In this document: one piece after another, positions 12,421 through 24,880 of the stretch
Numbering within the stretch: position 1 is the first letter of the stretch
Layout: every line of letters begins with the position of its first letter
NCBI GenBank assembly: GCA_013397115.1
Contig: VWZW01002585.1
Location: 2,975,297 to 3,039,296, forward strand
Reading direction: 5' to 3'
Origin: Edolisoma coerulescens
Taxonomy: Eukaryota; Chordata; Aves; Passeriformes; Campephagidae
Length of the DNA: 64,000 bases
Translations under genes and position numbers: made by a program
The notes under the pieces: model-generated
What the model saw: only the letters and a program-made list of their open reading frames with translations
Databases searched by the model: none
What the model was told of the DNA's origin: nothing

Positions 12421-15220
12421 ATTGGTCAATTTGAAATTAATTTTAAATAAGAATGAAATCAAAGCTAGAATATGGCAAATTGGATCCAAATCTTCCCTCC
12501 CTAGTCATGAGAGCAGAAATTCTGAGATCAGATCTTCATGAAGTGTAAATTGCAGAGTAGTGGTGCTGCATGTGAAGAAGCTGTTGTGTGATGAACTGGA
12601 GAAACTGGTTCCATGAAAGCAGCAGAGCTGCTGATAGCTGGGTTTGCAAAGACATTACTTGGAGATGCTGTGTTAGCAGTGACTGCTGTGGGAGAAAAGA
12701 TGGATTAGATGAGAGCGTTTGGGAAGCGGGCTCTGTGATTCGGCTTGTCCTGCCTAGACAGCTATGGATGCTGCTTACAGGTTTTACTTTAGACTGTAGC
12801 TTCTAGTATGACCTGGCCTCATGGCCAGCTTGGGTTAGGAAGAAGGCATTTCAGTCCTTTAATTCCCTAGGAAATTTCTCTATGATCAAGAGTAATTAGT
12901 TTTGTGAAGATGCACATGACATTTTCTTTTGGCATCAGTGGATAACGTAGTTTTTGGTTATTTAGACCATTAGACCATAATGGTACTATAAAAATGGGCC
13001 ATGACAAAGGAATGAAAGCTGATATTTCATCACTGCCAGTGGTAATTCTTAGTAATCTCTCAAATTAAAGAAGTGCTCAGACTGAGTAGTTAGCTAGTGT
13101 ATATGACATTGCTTCTACATCTGTTTAATACAAAAAGAATTGGATCTCACTCAGAAATACAGTCAACATAATTTCCAGAGGAGGGGTAAAACCAGGAGTA
13201 TTGAAACCTTCTGTTTTCAGATCAGTATTGCTGTTCTGTAACTAAATGTTCAGCTGGTGCAATACGAGTGTTGAAGTCACTGACTGAAGATCCATTCCTT
13301 TACTTCTTAGCCTTATAAGGGCCAAGACAGGCTTTGGGGTTTCCTGTGAGCATAGGACACATGGATTAGGATCTTAGTGCTGTGGTTTGGAAAGAAGCAA
13401 GTGATGAAAAGGATTCACAGTGAGACAGGTGCCAGGACTCCGTCCATCACACATTAAACAGGTCAATGAAAAATACTGAAATTAATCATGGGATGTTTTG
13501 TTTGAAGGATTTGGGTGGGAAGTGGTAAGAGGAGGGGGCTAAGTAGAGCATATGGAGTGAGATGTGCCTTACTATTGAGAACTGGACTCTGACCCTGCTT
13601 GTAGTTGATGAGTTGGAAAAAGGCCAAAATGAATATACTGAATTTTGAAAACAATCTCTCTGATCAACTATAATAAGTGAGAGATTATTTTCAGTATATT
13701 ATCTGTGTAGCAATGCTCTTTTAAATTGTTACTTTGAATTAATTCTAGCTACGTTTAATGGTATATTGGTTCAGCTCATGTTGGAACCAAGCATACATAT
13801 ATTTCTTGTATTTTGGCTTAACGTTTTTCTACCCAGTGGGAACCAGAAAAAAAAATCCTAATGTATTTAAAATGTGATATGTAGAAAGGAAAACATAAAG
13901 AAATGATTCTCAGTTGGCTCCTCCTGCCATATAAATATGGTATAGTTACTTGATTTCTATAAGAATTAAACTCAAATGTTTTAAAATGCATGCAAATCCC
14001 TGCAGAATATATATGAAAAAGTCACTATAACTGTAGAAGCACTTCTGCTCCCTTGATAAATGGGACTTCTAGACCACACTTTATTGAGTCTCAGATTTTT
14101 AATAATTTGAATCCTGCAAGATTTAATTCTGCATAATTCTGTCTGAAATCAGCTTTTGATTGAGTTGTAATGGCTGTGTTATTGTAAATATCTCTTCATG
14201 CTAATGTTGTGCTGGAATTCAATAATATTTAGATGAAATTTCTAGCCTCCAGCAGTGTGGAAGCTGGATTTACAAAGCCTGAAAGTTTGTGTCAAAAAGT
14301 CGTTTATTTTTGGGAACCCATAACATGCGCTGTAATAAATGGTCATCCCAAGGTCCAATTTAAATATATACAGTAGAAGAGAGAACAGTTGACACAGTGG
14401 ATTTTTTACACCCTTGAGCTGCTGGACTGAATAGTATTGATTGAGCAGGGTTTTGTAACCTTAACTGATTTTTTACTGTAATCATCTGCAGTGAGGGTAG
14501 GGTTGGTGACACCAGATGAGCAGGAATAAATCATGGTATCGGAACAGGCAGCCCATAGCCTGCTGCGCTGTACTCTGATGTTATAGCAAAAATAACCTAT
14601 CTCCCAAAAACTCTTATTCTAGATGTGGCTTTCCAGTCACATCTTTTTGCTTTTCAGGCTGGAAAATACTCCATACATGCAGGGTAATTTTTTTTTAGTC
14701 CTTATATAATTTGTATTATTATGGTTTTTTCTGTGTAATGGTTGAAAGCCTTAGCACTTGCAAGGGAGAGGTAGAAATTAGATTAAAAGAACAAGTTCAA
14801 GAAATCCAACCAAAATCACTGAATATTTTAAGAAGTATTTATAAGGGGGACAAGAAAGAAGTCTGAAAATTGGTTAAAAAAATAAAAGGAATAGAGATAT
14901 AACATGAAATTCCAGAAAATCAGGACATTTTTCCCTATGTACACATATATTCATTCTCCCACATATCTGCTTTTGAGTTTTGTGTCCCATTATGAACTAT
15001 GGGGCTCCAGAGGGGCCTGGTTCCCTGATTGATAGACCATGGTCCCTCTTTCTGTAAACTGAGCCTTAGGAATAAAAATTTCCTATCACAGTTCTAAGTT
15101 TTGAGAACAATAAATACGATACATGCTGTGTATACATGAACACCGAGAAATCTCACCATTAGTATACACATAAAGAATAGTAACAATCAGATATGTAGGA
15201 GTAAAATATACTTACCAGGT
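12421..15220. other. No gene seen
   Basis: AT-rich DNA. Frames at 12588-12806 and 13463-13654 are under 75 codons with no known motif. No repeat is recognised. Confidence 0.5.
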
Positions 15221-15275
15221 GAAATCCTGGTCAGCTGACATCAGTGAAGCTCCCACTGATTTTTCTAGAGTCAGT
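15221..15275. repeat. Possible old dispersed amniote repeat fragment
   Basis: GTGAAATCCTGGTCAGCTGA, then CATCAGTGAAGCTCCCACTGA, resembles the remembered order GTGAAATCCTGGCCCC...TGAAGTCAATGG...CTCCCATTGA. It is a short diverged fragment related to those at 11885, 46598, 57340 and 63145. Confidence 0.35.
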
Positions 15276-16649
15276 AACTTTTGCCCCCTATGTTCTTATT
15301 CTTAGTGTTTACAGTATTCTGATTTAAATGTTTGAGTTTCTAGATTTTTACAAAACAAAGTACAGATATCCTGACATGTTTTTATTGAGGTTTGCAGTTC
15401 ATCACTTCAATTAGGACCATGTATTTTTGTCATAATTTGTTTCAGGATAGATATTGAATATGCCTCACTGCATTCTTTCCTAAGTAGGATTTTTTGGTTT
15501 TAACACCTCCCAGCTATGTTGGTTAGTTCATATTTTAGGCTCCTCAGTCAAATACAATGCATATATATTCATATATGTCACTACTTGTCTTGCCACCCAT
15601 CAGAGAAGTTCATATTTACTTGAAAACAGAAGTAATTCTCTAAACATATCCTCAAGTTCAGACACAAGACCTGATTCAGCAACAATATTCATACCATCAA
15701 ACGTGGGCAAAACCAGGACATTTGTGGGCATACGTACCCTGAAATCACTGCTTTGACATATCTCCTCAGCTTCAAGCTGGCTGCTTTGGCTACTGCTGGC
15801 TGTATGGCTGCAGCAGTGTGCAGCTTGGCATGGTCTCTTCAAATCTGCCTTGCAGACCTCAGGCTATTAGCAGCATTGAGGCTTGGCTATGTAAACCAGA
15901 TCCATCTGAAAGACTGTCAGAACCAGGACTGCAGTTCAGATCTGTGCTTCAAATAGCAGCTAGCTTTAGTCCAGGCTTTTTTACTGGATCAGAGACGTCT
16001 TCCATGTACAGTTATTTAAAGGGCTTATAAACTTAGAAACTATCAAGTCAGTTGATGCTGTTGCCCTAACATTTTGATTGATTTGATTGAAAAGCATAAG
16101 AAGAGATGAAAGGCAAATTTATCTTCCTTGTAGTGGGCAAAAATATCTCAGATTAAAACTGCAGTTAATATTTCAAGGCATCAGGAGACAGAGTTTTCTT
16201 CTGCTGCGGATCTCAATGGCAGAGAAGAAAATTTTTGTAGTGGTCCTAGTAAGGGAAAAAAGAAACGACACTTAGAACTTCTGTAGACAATGCTAATTTA
16301 GGAAGATTATCCTTCTTTCCCTATTTTACACGGGCTCCCCTTCTCCCCTTAAAACCTGAGATGAAATTTAATTATCAGCTTTGGTTGGTTGCTGGGGGTT
16401 TTCTGAGCCAGCTAGTACCTAATTTCCTTCTTTTTGTCTGCAAGCAAAAGGTGAGACTCTTTACAAGACTTATCCTAGTTCTCTTATTCCCTGTATCTGC
16501 TAGTCAGCCCTTGCTGATTATTTTTGCTGTATCAAGCTATAGTATATTAAAAGTGCTCTCCTCTCAAATGAAATGTCTTACAATTTAAATCTCACTAGGA
16601 GTGTCAGCATTGCCATGGGACATCTCCATCTTCCCAAAGCAAACAAAAT
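15276..16649. other. No gene seen
   Basis: Small overlapping frames on both strands at 15600-16030 (up to 80 codons) contain an Ala/Leu-rich stretch but no family motif, and they overlap each other in several frames, as chance frames do. No other structure is seen. Confidence 0.5.
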
Positions 16650-16860
16650 TGACACAGTTGATTTGGTGTATAAATGTCTGCAGCTTTATTAAATATGCAT
16701 TAAAGTGCAACAGTCATAAATTACATGCACTCAGCTCACTCAGAACATAATGTGTACAGCTAAATAACTTTCTGACTCTACAACCTAAGCAATAAGACCA
16801 ACCTAAAGACGGACGGGATGCAGAAAGTGAGTTCCCTAAAGTGTTTGTCATTGAAGTATC
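16650..16860. promoter_or_regulatory. Candidate conserved element with CDX/HOX-type sites
   Basis: This block carries TTTATTAAATATGCATTAAAG, CAGTCATAAATTACATGCAC and a two-CpG GACGGACGGG word near 16808. ATAAA/TCATAAATTA words fit HOX/CDX-type binding, and ATGCAT fits a POU half site. It lies between plain AT-rich segments and has no ORF. The call is compositional and needs alignment. Confidence 0.22.
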
Positions 16861-19724
16861 ATTTTATCACGCTGTTAAGCATCTCACCTCTCTTGTGTGG
16901 AGTATACATGAGTAGAGGAGGGAGGGGAAGGGGAAAGTGAGATTTCTGGATTAGTTTTACTTTAAATTATCCATTTCATTTGCTTATATGTGCCTTCCTA
17001 GACATGGAATAATGAACACTTTGCTTCTTAGATATTTCTGTTTGTTTCAGAGAAAGAAAATCTTCTCAAATAAAGAAATATTTGCTGATTATAGTAATAC
17101 TATTTTATATCTTATATTTTCATGGCAATTTTATCATATGATGTTCATATATTTCAAAAGCTGGACATATATAGGAATAAACCCTTTCCTTTAAAAATTC
17201 CCCATTTTCCTGTGTTATGACAAAATGTAAATTGTATGCACTTCTCCACCAGAGTATATTCTAGGAAAGAATGATTTCTCAGCATGAAACAAAAGGGACA
17301 CTGTTTTAGAAAAGACAGAATGCAATTACTTGCATTCCTAAATACATGCCCATTATACAGTGAAGTGTCATGACCTGTTGGTGCCTGCATGTACTGTAGT
17401 ACTTCTCCAAATTTGATCTGAAACCTGACTTTAATGGCCTTTCTTCCTCCCAATATAATGATTTTTCAAGGCAGATGTAAATTGTACTGATAACATTAAC
17501 CATTACACTTTGTAGTACCTGTGTTTTCCTGAACTTCTTTCTTCTGATAACTGACCAGTGTCAGCCCAGATCACTTTCTGGTAACGCTCAATACTATGTA
17601 AGCATCTGCTGGCCATGGAGTGAACTATACATTGCAGCCTTCCCATTATCACTCAGTTCAGGTTTTTGGTAGTTTGTTCTTTGTCTTTGTTTGGTTTTTT
17701 GTTTTTTTGATTTTGTCCGGTGTGATTTGATTTTTCTTAAAACACTGTACTGAGCAGAAAGAAGATTTAGTTGCCTTTTTCTGCTTCTTCTGACTGAAGT
17801 CCTCTCAAATGTCCTTAGGATCAGTGCCATTTTTAAAAAGAGTATTCCTTTGCAAAAATAGCTGGAACATTTATAAGAAATTAGCTTGTATTATGAAAAG
17901 CAAGATAGCAAGACACTAACTTTCTGACAATATCTGTAATTCGTGTTTATTTTATTTCCCATTGATTTATTGCCATAAGTCTCTTGGCTCTTTCCCAAAC
18001 ATCTCCTGGCAACAGAGTCAACCAAATTAATTTTGTGCAAGAAAAGATCTACTATGGTAACTTAAAGTCTGTCTTCATCATCTGGTTAATGATCTCTTGT
18101 GTGCTGCTCTATACTTGCTTTATTTTCCCTTGCTTGACAAATATGAAAGGAAAATCTTGGAATACATGTTATAGCTGTGACCTTGCTTCTGCCTTTTGAG
18201 ATCACCTTTAATCTCCCATGAGCTGTCATATTGGAAAGGGTCCTTCCTGAAGAATTTTTATTCTTTATCCTCTATAGATTAGTTTCTCACTTGTCTATTT
18301 CTGTTTCATAGCTAATCCTTGTTTAAAATTTACAATTTCCTGATATACATTGCATAAAATAGAGTAATTTTTTTTTGTGCAGCTATTACTAGCTGAATTT
18401 AGAGAACTACTGTGTTCTGAAGCGTGAGTTGATCCTGTATCTTTAACTATATTTCCTCAGTAGTTTACTATTGACTTCTTAGCATTTAAAGCTTTGCAAA
18501 TTTTTTTTTCTAATTGCAAATCAAAAGAAGTGATCCCCATTTAAACATTAAGGAATAAGTTTTAGCCTTCTTTCTAGTTCTTCTGACCACTTCTAAAATG
18601 AAGAAAACACATTATATCATAGCATACATTTCACATCTTGTGCTGGAAATATAGATAGTGTAGAGCTTTTTTTAAGCTCTGGTTGGTTGTTGAACGGATA
18701 ACACTACTTAAAATGAAGTCCTTACCAGTTACTCAGTGACAATGACTATACTGCTGTAAAGTTTTTGAATAACTTCAGCAACGAGATGCCATTTTAGCCA
18801 CCTATGTATTATTCTTTACGTGAGATATCAGGCTACCATCTCTGTTTCTGTTTGTCCAGACTTAGCAAAGCAGTTTTCACTTCATGAAACATAACTGAAA
18901 ATAAGTAAGTTTTTGGAAATTTTTGTCACTCTACTAATCCAGATGTTTTCTGTGTAGTGACTGGAAAATTGAAGGAAATATTCCAAAGAAAAGAGAAATA
19001 CTCTGTGTGGCTTCTGACTATTTTCAAATCCTTTTATTGCCAGCAGTGTGCTTTACAACTCATCAGTTCACAGGAGCCTATCTGTAACTAGGTGAAGAAG
19101 GCATGCAAAAGGGTATTCTCTAAGAGATGACCCAAGAGACAATTTGTAACCTTGATAATTAAAACTAATTCTGAAACATGTACTGCTGAACTCTTCACAA
19201 AATACATGCTCTTCTGAAGAGTTTGCAGTGGTAGAAAATCAAAACTGCTGTCTAAAAACTGAATTTTTTCTGATGTTTATAAGATGTTTTCAGACCAAAC
19301 CTTTTCAGACCTGGCCTTTTGCCAGAAGCCTCACAGTGATGCACTAAACATATAAAAATAAAATGTAAAAAATTTGTGACAGACCCTCCACGGTTAGACT
19401 TCAGCACATGACAGACATTGCAGTTCAGATGATAGCCATTGCAGCCAGTGGTGACCTGACATCAGAAGGTCTGAGAAGACAATGACATCCTTTGGGACCA
19501 ATAAGGCTGGCAAACACCTTTAATCGTTGTTTACAGTGTGTGGTTTGTGGTGGGAAGAGGAACATTATTTGACTAAAAGTTGTATCTCCTATATGTACTG
19601 CTGACCCGATCTTTTTCCTTGAAAAGTTTCTGCCAGGTGACCTTTGCTGAGTTCTGTAACCTTCTGACCAATCAACCCCTATTGTCCAAAAATGTGAGAG
19701 AGAGAGGAGAGAGGGCATTCTTTG
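16861..19724. other. No gene seen
   Basis: Mixed AT-rich DNA. Frames of up to 99 codons (17154-17453 and 19425-19718, both -) have no recognisable domain. A G/A-rich patch lies at 16910-16945 and T-rich words at 17670-17710. Confidence 0.5.
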
Positions 19725-19930
19725 TATGCAAGAATGTATAGCTCACGTTGTATCAAACGGTTGAAAATAAAGCACAGTTGCTACACAACAGTTACAATTG
19801 TCTCCTGGAAATATATAACTTTTTTCCCTTTTCTACTCTTGTAACAATAGCATTACAAGCTACATGGTATTTTCCAGACAATCTGTGTGCCCAGACGTGG
19901 CAGAGTTGAATTACTGTCCTGCTCTTTAAA
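19725..19930. promoter_or_regulatory. Weak candidate conserved element
   Basis: Three scattered CpGs (CTCACGTTG, CAAACGGTTG, CAGACGTGG) and two MYB-like CAGTTG/CAGTTAC words occur with AACAATAG (SOX-type) in an otherwise CpG-poor neighbourhood. No ORF or repeat explains it. Confidence 0.18.
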
Positions 19931-22900
19931 GAGATAATAAACTAGTTTCATGTATGATGTAGCAGAAAATGAATTCAGGAGGGAGAAATACATACAGCTA
20001 CATTCAGGCTGTTAGATAAGTCTGAATATGATTTTGGGAACAGAAAAAAGAAAAATATCTTGCTCCTACTATCATAAGATACTAGTCAACTACCTAGGAT
20101 AAAAAAGGAAAGAATAAAATTTTGTAATTGCATATTTCAGTTTTGTAACTGCATATCTAATACCACTTTCAGCATGGTTGTTTGCATGGAAAGGAGCAAA
20201 TCATTCGAACTGGTGGAATTTGCAGAGTGACAGATTACTGATGAAATATGTTTCAGATGGAAAAATAAACAGGTGTAAATGTTAAGTGCAGGGTCCATTT
20301 CAATGGCCAAAGGTAGTTTTGTGTACCTAGGAACAAAGAAGTGTAGGATGATGTTGTGTGAGAAACAACTTCAGCAAGGATTTATTTGTAATTTAATATT
20401 TTAGTTAGTTTTTATATTTTAATATTATGTAATTTATTTGTATTAATAGTCCTATGTGCTCATATTCCCAGTGAAGTGCAGTAGTTCAACATGTTAATGG
20501 TACCTTCAGGGGCCAATATAGAAGGTTGTTTTAGAAATAAGGGAATGCGTTCATTTTATATTTGATACGGAAAGAATAGCTCCTGAAATAAGGTGTCCAT
20601 TCCAGATACTCATGATTAGAAAGAATGCTGATATGTGGAGAGCTTGAGATTAAAACCACTACAGGATTGGTTAACATTGTGAAAGACACCTCCTACAGAA
20701 AGTACACTTGAAGTATTTCAGACTGGTTTAGAAACGTGTTTGGGGAATATGACAGGAATTCTTATCTATAAGGTACAACTAGAAAAAAACCTATAGTTGT
20801 TAATAGTTGAAGCTAAACAGAAGATGACAAGAAATTGCATACTCTTCAGCAGCAAAGGTACTTAATCACAAAATAATTTTCATTGTGGAAGACAATAAAT
20901 CAGGGAGGAATATTTTTGTCTAAAGATTATATGTGAATATAGGTCAGCAGATATGTAGTTAAAGTAGAATTGAATATTAAAAATGCAGTACTATAAAAAA
21001 TAAAATTTTTAAACTGGAAAAAATATGAAGCAAATATGATAACCAGAACTGATACCATAGAGCAGCCTTTGAAGGTGATTATTTTCTCTTCTTGAAAATA
21101 TTAAACTACAGCCTATAATGCCAAAGCAAGTCACATATTGTTGGTGAAATATTGAAACCTATGTTAGTGAACACAGTGTAGTTTGTGTTACTGTAGGCCT
21201 TCCACTGATTTATCAAACCAGTAAAATACACCAAGAGCTCATCTTATGTGTTTAATGTTTGTTATATTGGTGCCAGAATACCTGGATAAACAAATGAGTG
21301 AAAATGTATAATGAATAATAATTATCATTATTTAAGGGGGCACAGATATGATGAGCAACAAAATTCTACTATTTGTTTTGTATTTGAGACAAAGTTCCTG
21401 GATTTTAACTAAGAACCAGCAGTTTCTTGAAAACATTTACACTGAACTTCCACAGTTCGGTGTTGCAGCACCTAAACACCTTCAAATTCTTTTCCTGAAT
21501 CATGCTGAATTTCCTGAATGTCTTACAATTATTCATTCCTTGAGTTCCTTGATGAATTAGTGCAAGATGCTTAAAAAATCCTAACTGATTTTGGAAGGTT
21601 TTCTTTTCTGATGTGTCATTTTAAACTAAGGATTAATTTTGCCACAATACATTCTTGGTTTTAAATCCTTTCTCACCTTGGTTCTCTAATTTAGTCCTTC
21701 TAATTACTCCTTCTAATTTAGTCCATTCACTAACTTCTATACTTTTCTGCTTAAGAGGAATGACTTCAAGGTGGATTTCTTTTTTTTGATCAAAGGCAGT
21801 TGGACATTTTTCTGTGCTGTTTTGGGTGAAAAGAGTCCTTGGACTGCATCTCTACAAATAAGATTCCCCATGAAAAGGAGTGCTGCCCACTTTTCACTAA
21901 GGCTTCCATGTTTGTATTCTTTAAAAACATAGTTTAATATTTGTGTGTTATCATACGAAATGTGTAATGTGTAGCATCTTGTTTCCACAAAACCCCTGTG
22001 GAGACAATAATAAGATATAAAGTTGCAATTACATGTATTATATGGGATCGATTAGTTGAGCTGGGAACACATACCTGCATTTAAAACAGCTCAACCTCAT
22101 TCTGAGTGTCCTTGATAATAAAATTTCTATTTATCTTTAGCATTTTTCATCAATTGATTTCCGTGTACTCTATCATTTACGGTTTCATGTTCAAATGTGT
22201 ACTAAGAAAATGAGTTTCAAAGTAATAAAATCCCTGTAGCACAGGGTATGGTGGATACTTCTGAAGTTCATGTCAAGGGGATCCTCAGATGATACCACAA
22301 GTCAAGCCCCATGAAGTTGGTGCCAAAAAAGTCAACTTCTTCACCCATCCAGGAAACAAGCTGCTCTTGCACTCTGCATTTGTAATACTTTCTCCTTTTT
22401 TTGCCCCTTGAAATGCGTTTTCCCCCTGCTCAGATTTTTGTTGTTCAGTTAAATCTTTCTTAGAAAAACTGAAAGCAATAGAGATGCCCCTTGCAGTGAA
22501 ACTGTCCAGAAAACCATCACTCAGTTTTGGTCAGAAAATACAGAACCCTCTGTGTTAGAGAGAGAGATTTATTCCCTTGGGTTTTGCTACTCTGAGTAAT
22601 AGGGGAGAAAACATTCCAAACAGTTGGAACTGGCGATAAGATCAAACAAAAACATAAGAGTATTTTGAGTACTGATTCTCTGAGGTACTTGATGGAGAAA
22701 ACCAGATATAGGATCTGATGATCTGGATCAGAGACATGAACCTTTTGCTCCCAGGTCTGTTGCTTATATATTAAGGAAAAGGGAATCAAACTTCGGTGTA
22801 TGTTTTGGAGAACACACATTTTTGCCAGCATAGCTTTGATGGACTAAGATGATTCTGTGGACATGTGTTCATATACACTAGAGATTCTCATGGACTGGAT

Positions 22901-22937
22901 CATAATTTAATTCAAAATGTCAATGGACAAGTAAAGA
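19931..22937. other. No gene seen; small tandem repeats
   Basis: A 21-bp near-duplicate sits at 20120-20140 and 20141-20161 (both copies start TTTTGTAA and contain TGCATAT). Short repeated CTTCTAATTTAGTCC words lie at about 21694-21725. Frames up to 104 codons (22517-22831, -) have no recognised motif. Confidence 0.5.
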
Positions 22938-22970
22938 ATAACAACAGCAACAACAATAACAATAATAGTA
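22938..22970. repeat. AAC/AAT low-complexity tract
   Basis: An imperfect run of AAC, CAA and AAT triplets on the + strand. It encodes the Asn-rich stretch in a small spurious frame and is not a gene. Confidence 0.7.
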
Positions 22971-23483
22971 AAAACATGCACAGAAACATCTTAAATTGTT
23001 CTCTTAACCTAGGCTTTCACAATTTTTTTTCTTATGTCTCAAGGTTGTTTCTTTCTTCTTTTTTTTAAATGCTAATAGATAGACAAGCTATCAAATAAAT
23101 CTGGAAGCAAATATTTTTGTGATGCTTTTTGAGCACATGCATCACATACACTTTCTTTGTGAGAGAATGGGAGATGTTTCTGAGGGAAATTTCAGTCATG
23201 CTTATAAAATGAGTGTAAATGTGAGTAAGTTAAAAACATGTTGTTGCAGACTAGTAAAAATTTCAACCAGAACTGGCCCAGGTTTCAGATGAAATACTAA
23301 ACTAACATTGTCTAGTTATACCTTTTAAAAGCTGAAAAGAGGTAATATGAGTTATTTTGTATGCAGTGACTGCAAACAGTGTTCCTGCTCAACATTTTTA
23401 TTTCACATTGAGCCTGGAATGACCACAGAACATCAAAATAAATTGTAAGTTCTGCACATAATTTTGGCAGGGTTTTTTTTTTG
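22971..23483. other. No gene seen
   Basis: AT-rich spacer, with nothing recognisable. Confidence 0.5.
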
Positions 23484-23509
23484 TTTTCTTTTCTTTCTTT
23501 TCTTTCTTT

Positions 23510-23580
<71 letters not shown>
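23484..23580 (+). repeat. (CTTT)n microsatellite
   Basis: A variable start of TTTTC/TTTC units passes into a pure CTTT array running to 23580. A T-run precedes it and T/G-rich sequence follows (to about 23630). Read on the - strand it is (AAAG)n flanked by A-rich DNA, the usual shape of a microsatellite grown from an A-rich tail. It produces Lys/Arg/Glu and Phe/Leu/Ser repeat frames on the two strands (23433-23652), which are not genes. Confidence 0.95.
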
Positions 23581-24593
23581 ATTTTTTGTGTTTGTTTGGG
23601 GTTTTTTTGTTTTTGCTTGGTTGTTTTGTTCAACAAACGTGCTGTGGAGTGAGAGTCTAATTAATATCTGATATTTGTATTGTGTGTTTTATTCTGGGCA
23701 CTAATCTTATGGACATTCTAAGTGTTTTGGTTATTGATGCTGTGGTTTCATAAGAAATATGGTGAATCTATAGGTTTAAAAAGAATGCAGGATTTTCTTA
23801 ATTTGTTAGAATGCAATGAGAAAAGGCTATTCCTTGATTTGTTGGTGGTTTTTTTTTGTTTGCCTGAAATGTTGCAGTTGCAAGAGTACCCTTCAGGTCC
23901 AATAATTTGTTTTACAGAAAGTCATCTTAATTAGCTGCATTGTGCACAAAATGTGCTATAAGTGTATCTGATTATTTTACCAGATTGATCAGATACATTT
24001 TCACTGTCTAAGTGGTAGAATATTTGATTTCCAAAAGTAGCATAGAACACCGTTTGAACAGGAAGTTTTACAGGTATTACTAACTTATCTGTGTCATATA
24101 AGTGAATCTAGAGGTATTGGTGCAACAGAGAATTACAGCAATCTTATTATTGACTTAAAAAATGAAGATATTTGAGTGACTTGCATAGGGATTTTCCTGG
24201 AAAAGCAGAATTTTCATTCTAAATTGGAGCCTGGAACTATCTGAAGGAAAACAAAAATATTGCCTAAGAGCCGGGTGAAAACATTTCTTATGAAGTAAAG
24301 TAAAAATCTAAGAACTCACAGATCAAGAAAGAAGTGCATTAACAAAACAATTGTTTACTCATCCCTACAGAAAATTTTTTAAATACTATTTGGCCCTATT
24401 AAAGGGCTAATTTTAATTCATAGAAAAGTACTTACTCCCAACCTGCTCATATAGTGATGTCAGACTGAAATCTCTTGCACCTTGATCTCCTACAGAGAGT
24501 ACTATGATAAACGAAGCATATATTTCTAATTAAGAGTCAATAAAACAAACTGTTCAACGTGTCCCTCTATTACTGTACTGGATGTAATTGTTT
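23581..24593. other. No gene seen
   Basis: T/G-rich flank of the microsatellite, then AT-rich DNA. The 70-codon frame at 23722-23934 is not recognised. Confidence 0.5.
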
Positions 24594-24624
24594 TTAAAAT
24601 ACTGAGCTTAATCCAGTATTTTAA
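24594..24624. repeat. Perfect 11-bp inverted repeat, 9-nt loop
   Basis: TTAAAATACTG at 24594-24604 is the exact reverse complement of CAGTATTTTAA at 24614-24624. It could form a hairpin. Its AT content makes a chance origin fairly likely, and no flanking target duplication is obvious. Confidence 0.6.
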
Positions 24625-24744
24625 CATGATCTGGGGTTTAATCAAAATCATGATTACAGCATATTTTACGATAATGTCTCATTTACTCCACATTTCAAAA
24701 CACAGTAGGATAGTATAGGAATAAAGGCTACATGACTGCTTCTG

Positions 24745-24880
24745 TCTCTACCACAGTTTCCCTGTGTCCGGGGAAAGATGTTACCCCTCTGCACCTCACT
24801 TTACAGATCTGTGAAATATGGATAATTATACCCTTCCTGAGCAGTTGCTTTGAGTTCTGTCAGTGTGCCACATATTATAT
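24745..24880 (-). repeat. MIR-like SINE remnant, antisense
   Basis: The + strand reads ACCCCTCTGCACCTCAC, TTTACAGATCTGTGAAATAT, GGATAATTATACCC, then TGCTTTGAG and a GTGCCACAT end. This is collinear with the reverse complement of MIR (CCTCTCTGTGCCTCAG, TTTCCTCATCTGTAAAATGG, GGATAATAATACC...). Divergence is high, as expected of a very old SINE. The 63-codon frame over it is not coding. Confidence 0.5.

Noticed and set aside
23433..23652. Lys/Arg/Glu-repeat and Phe/Leu/Ser-repeat frames
   Set aside because: Translations of the CTTT microsatellite on its two strands.
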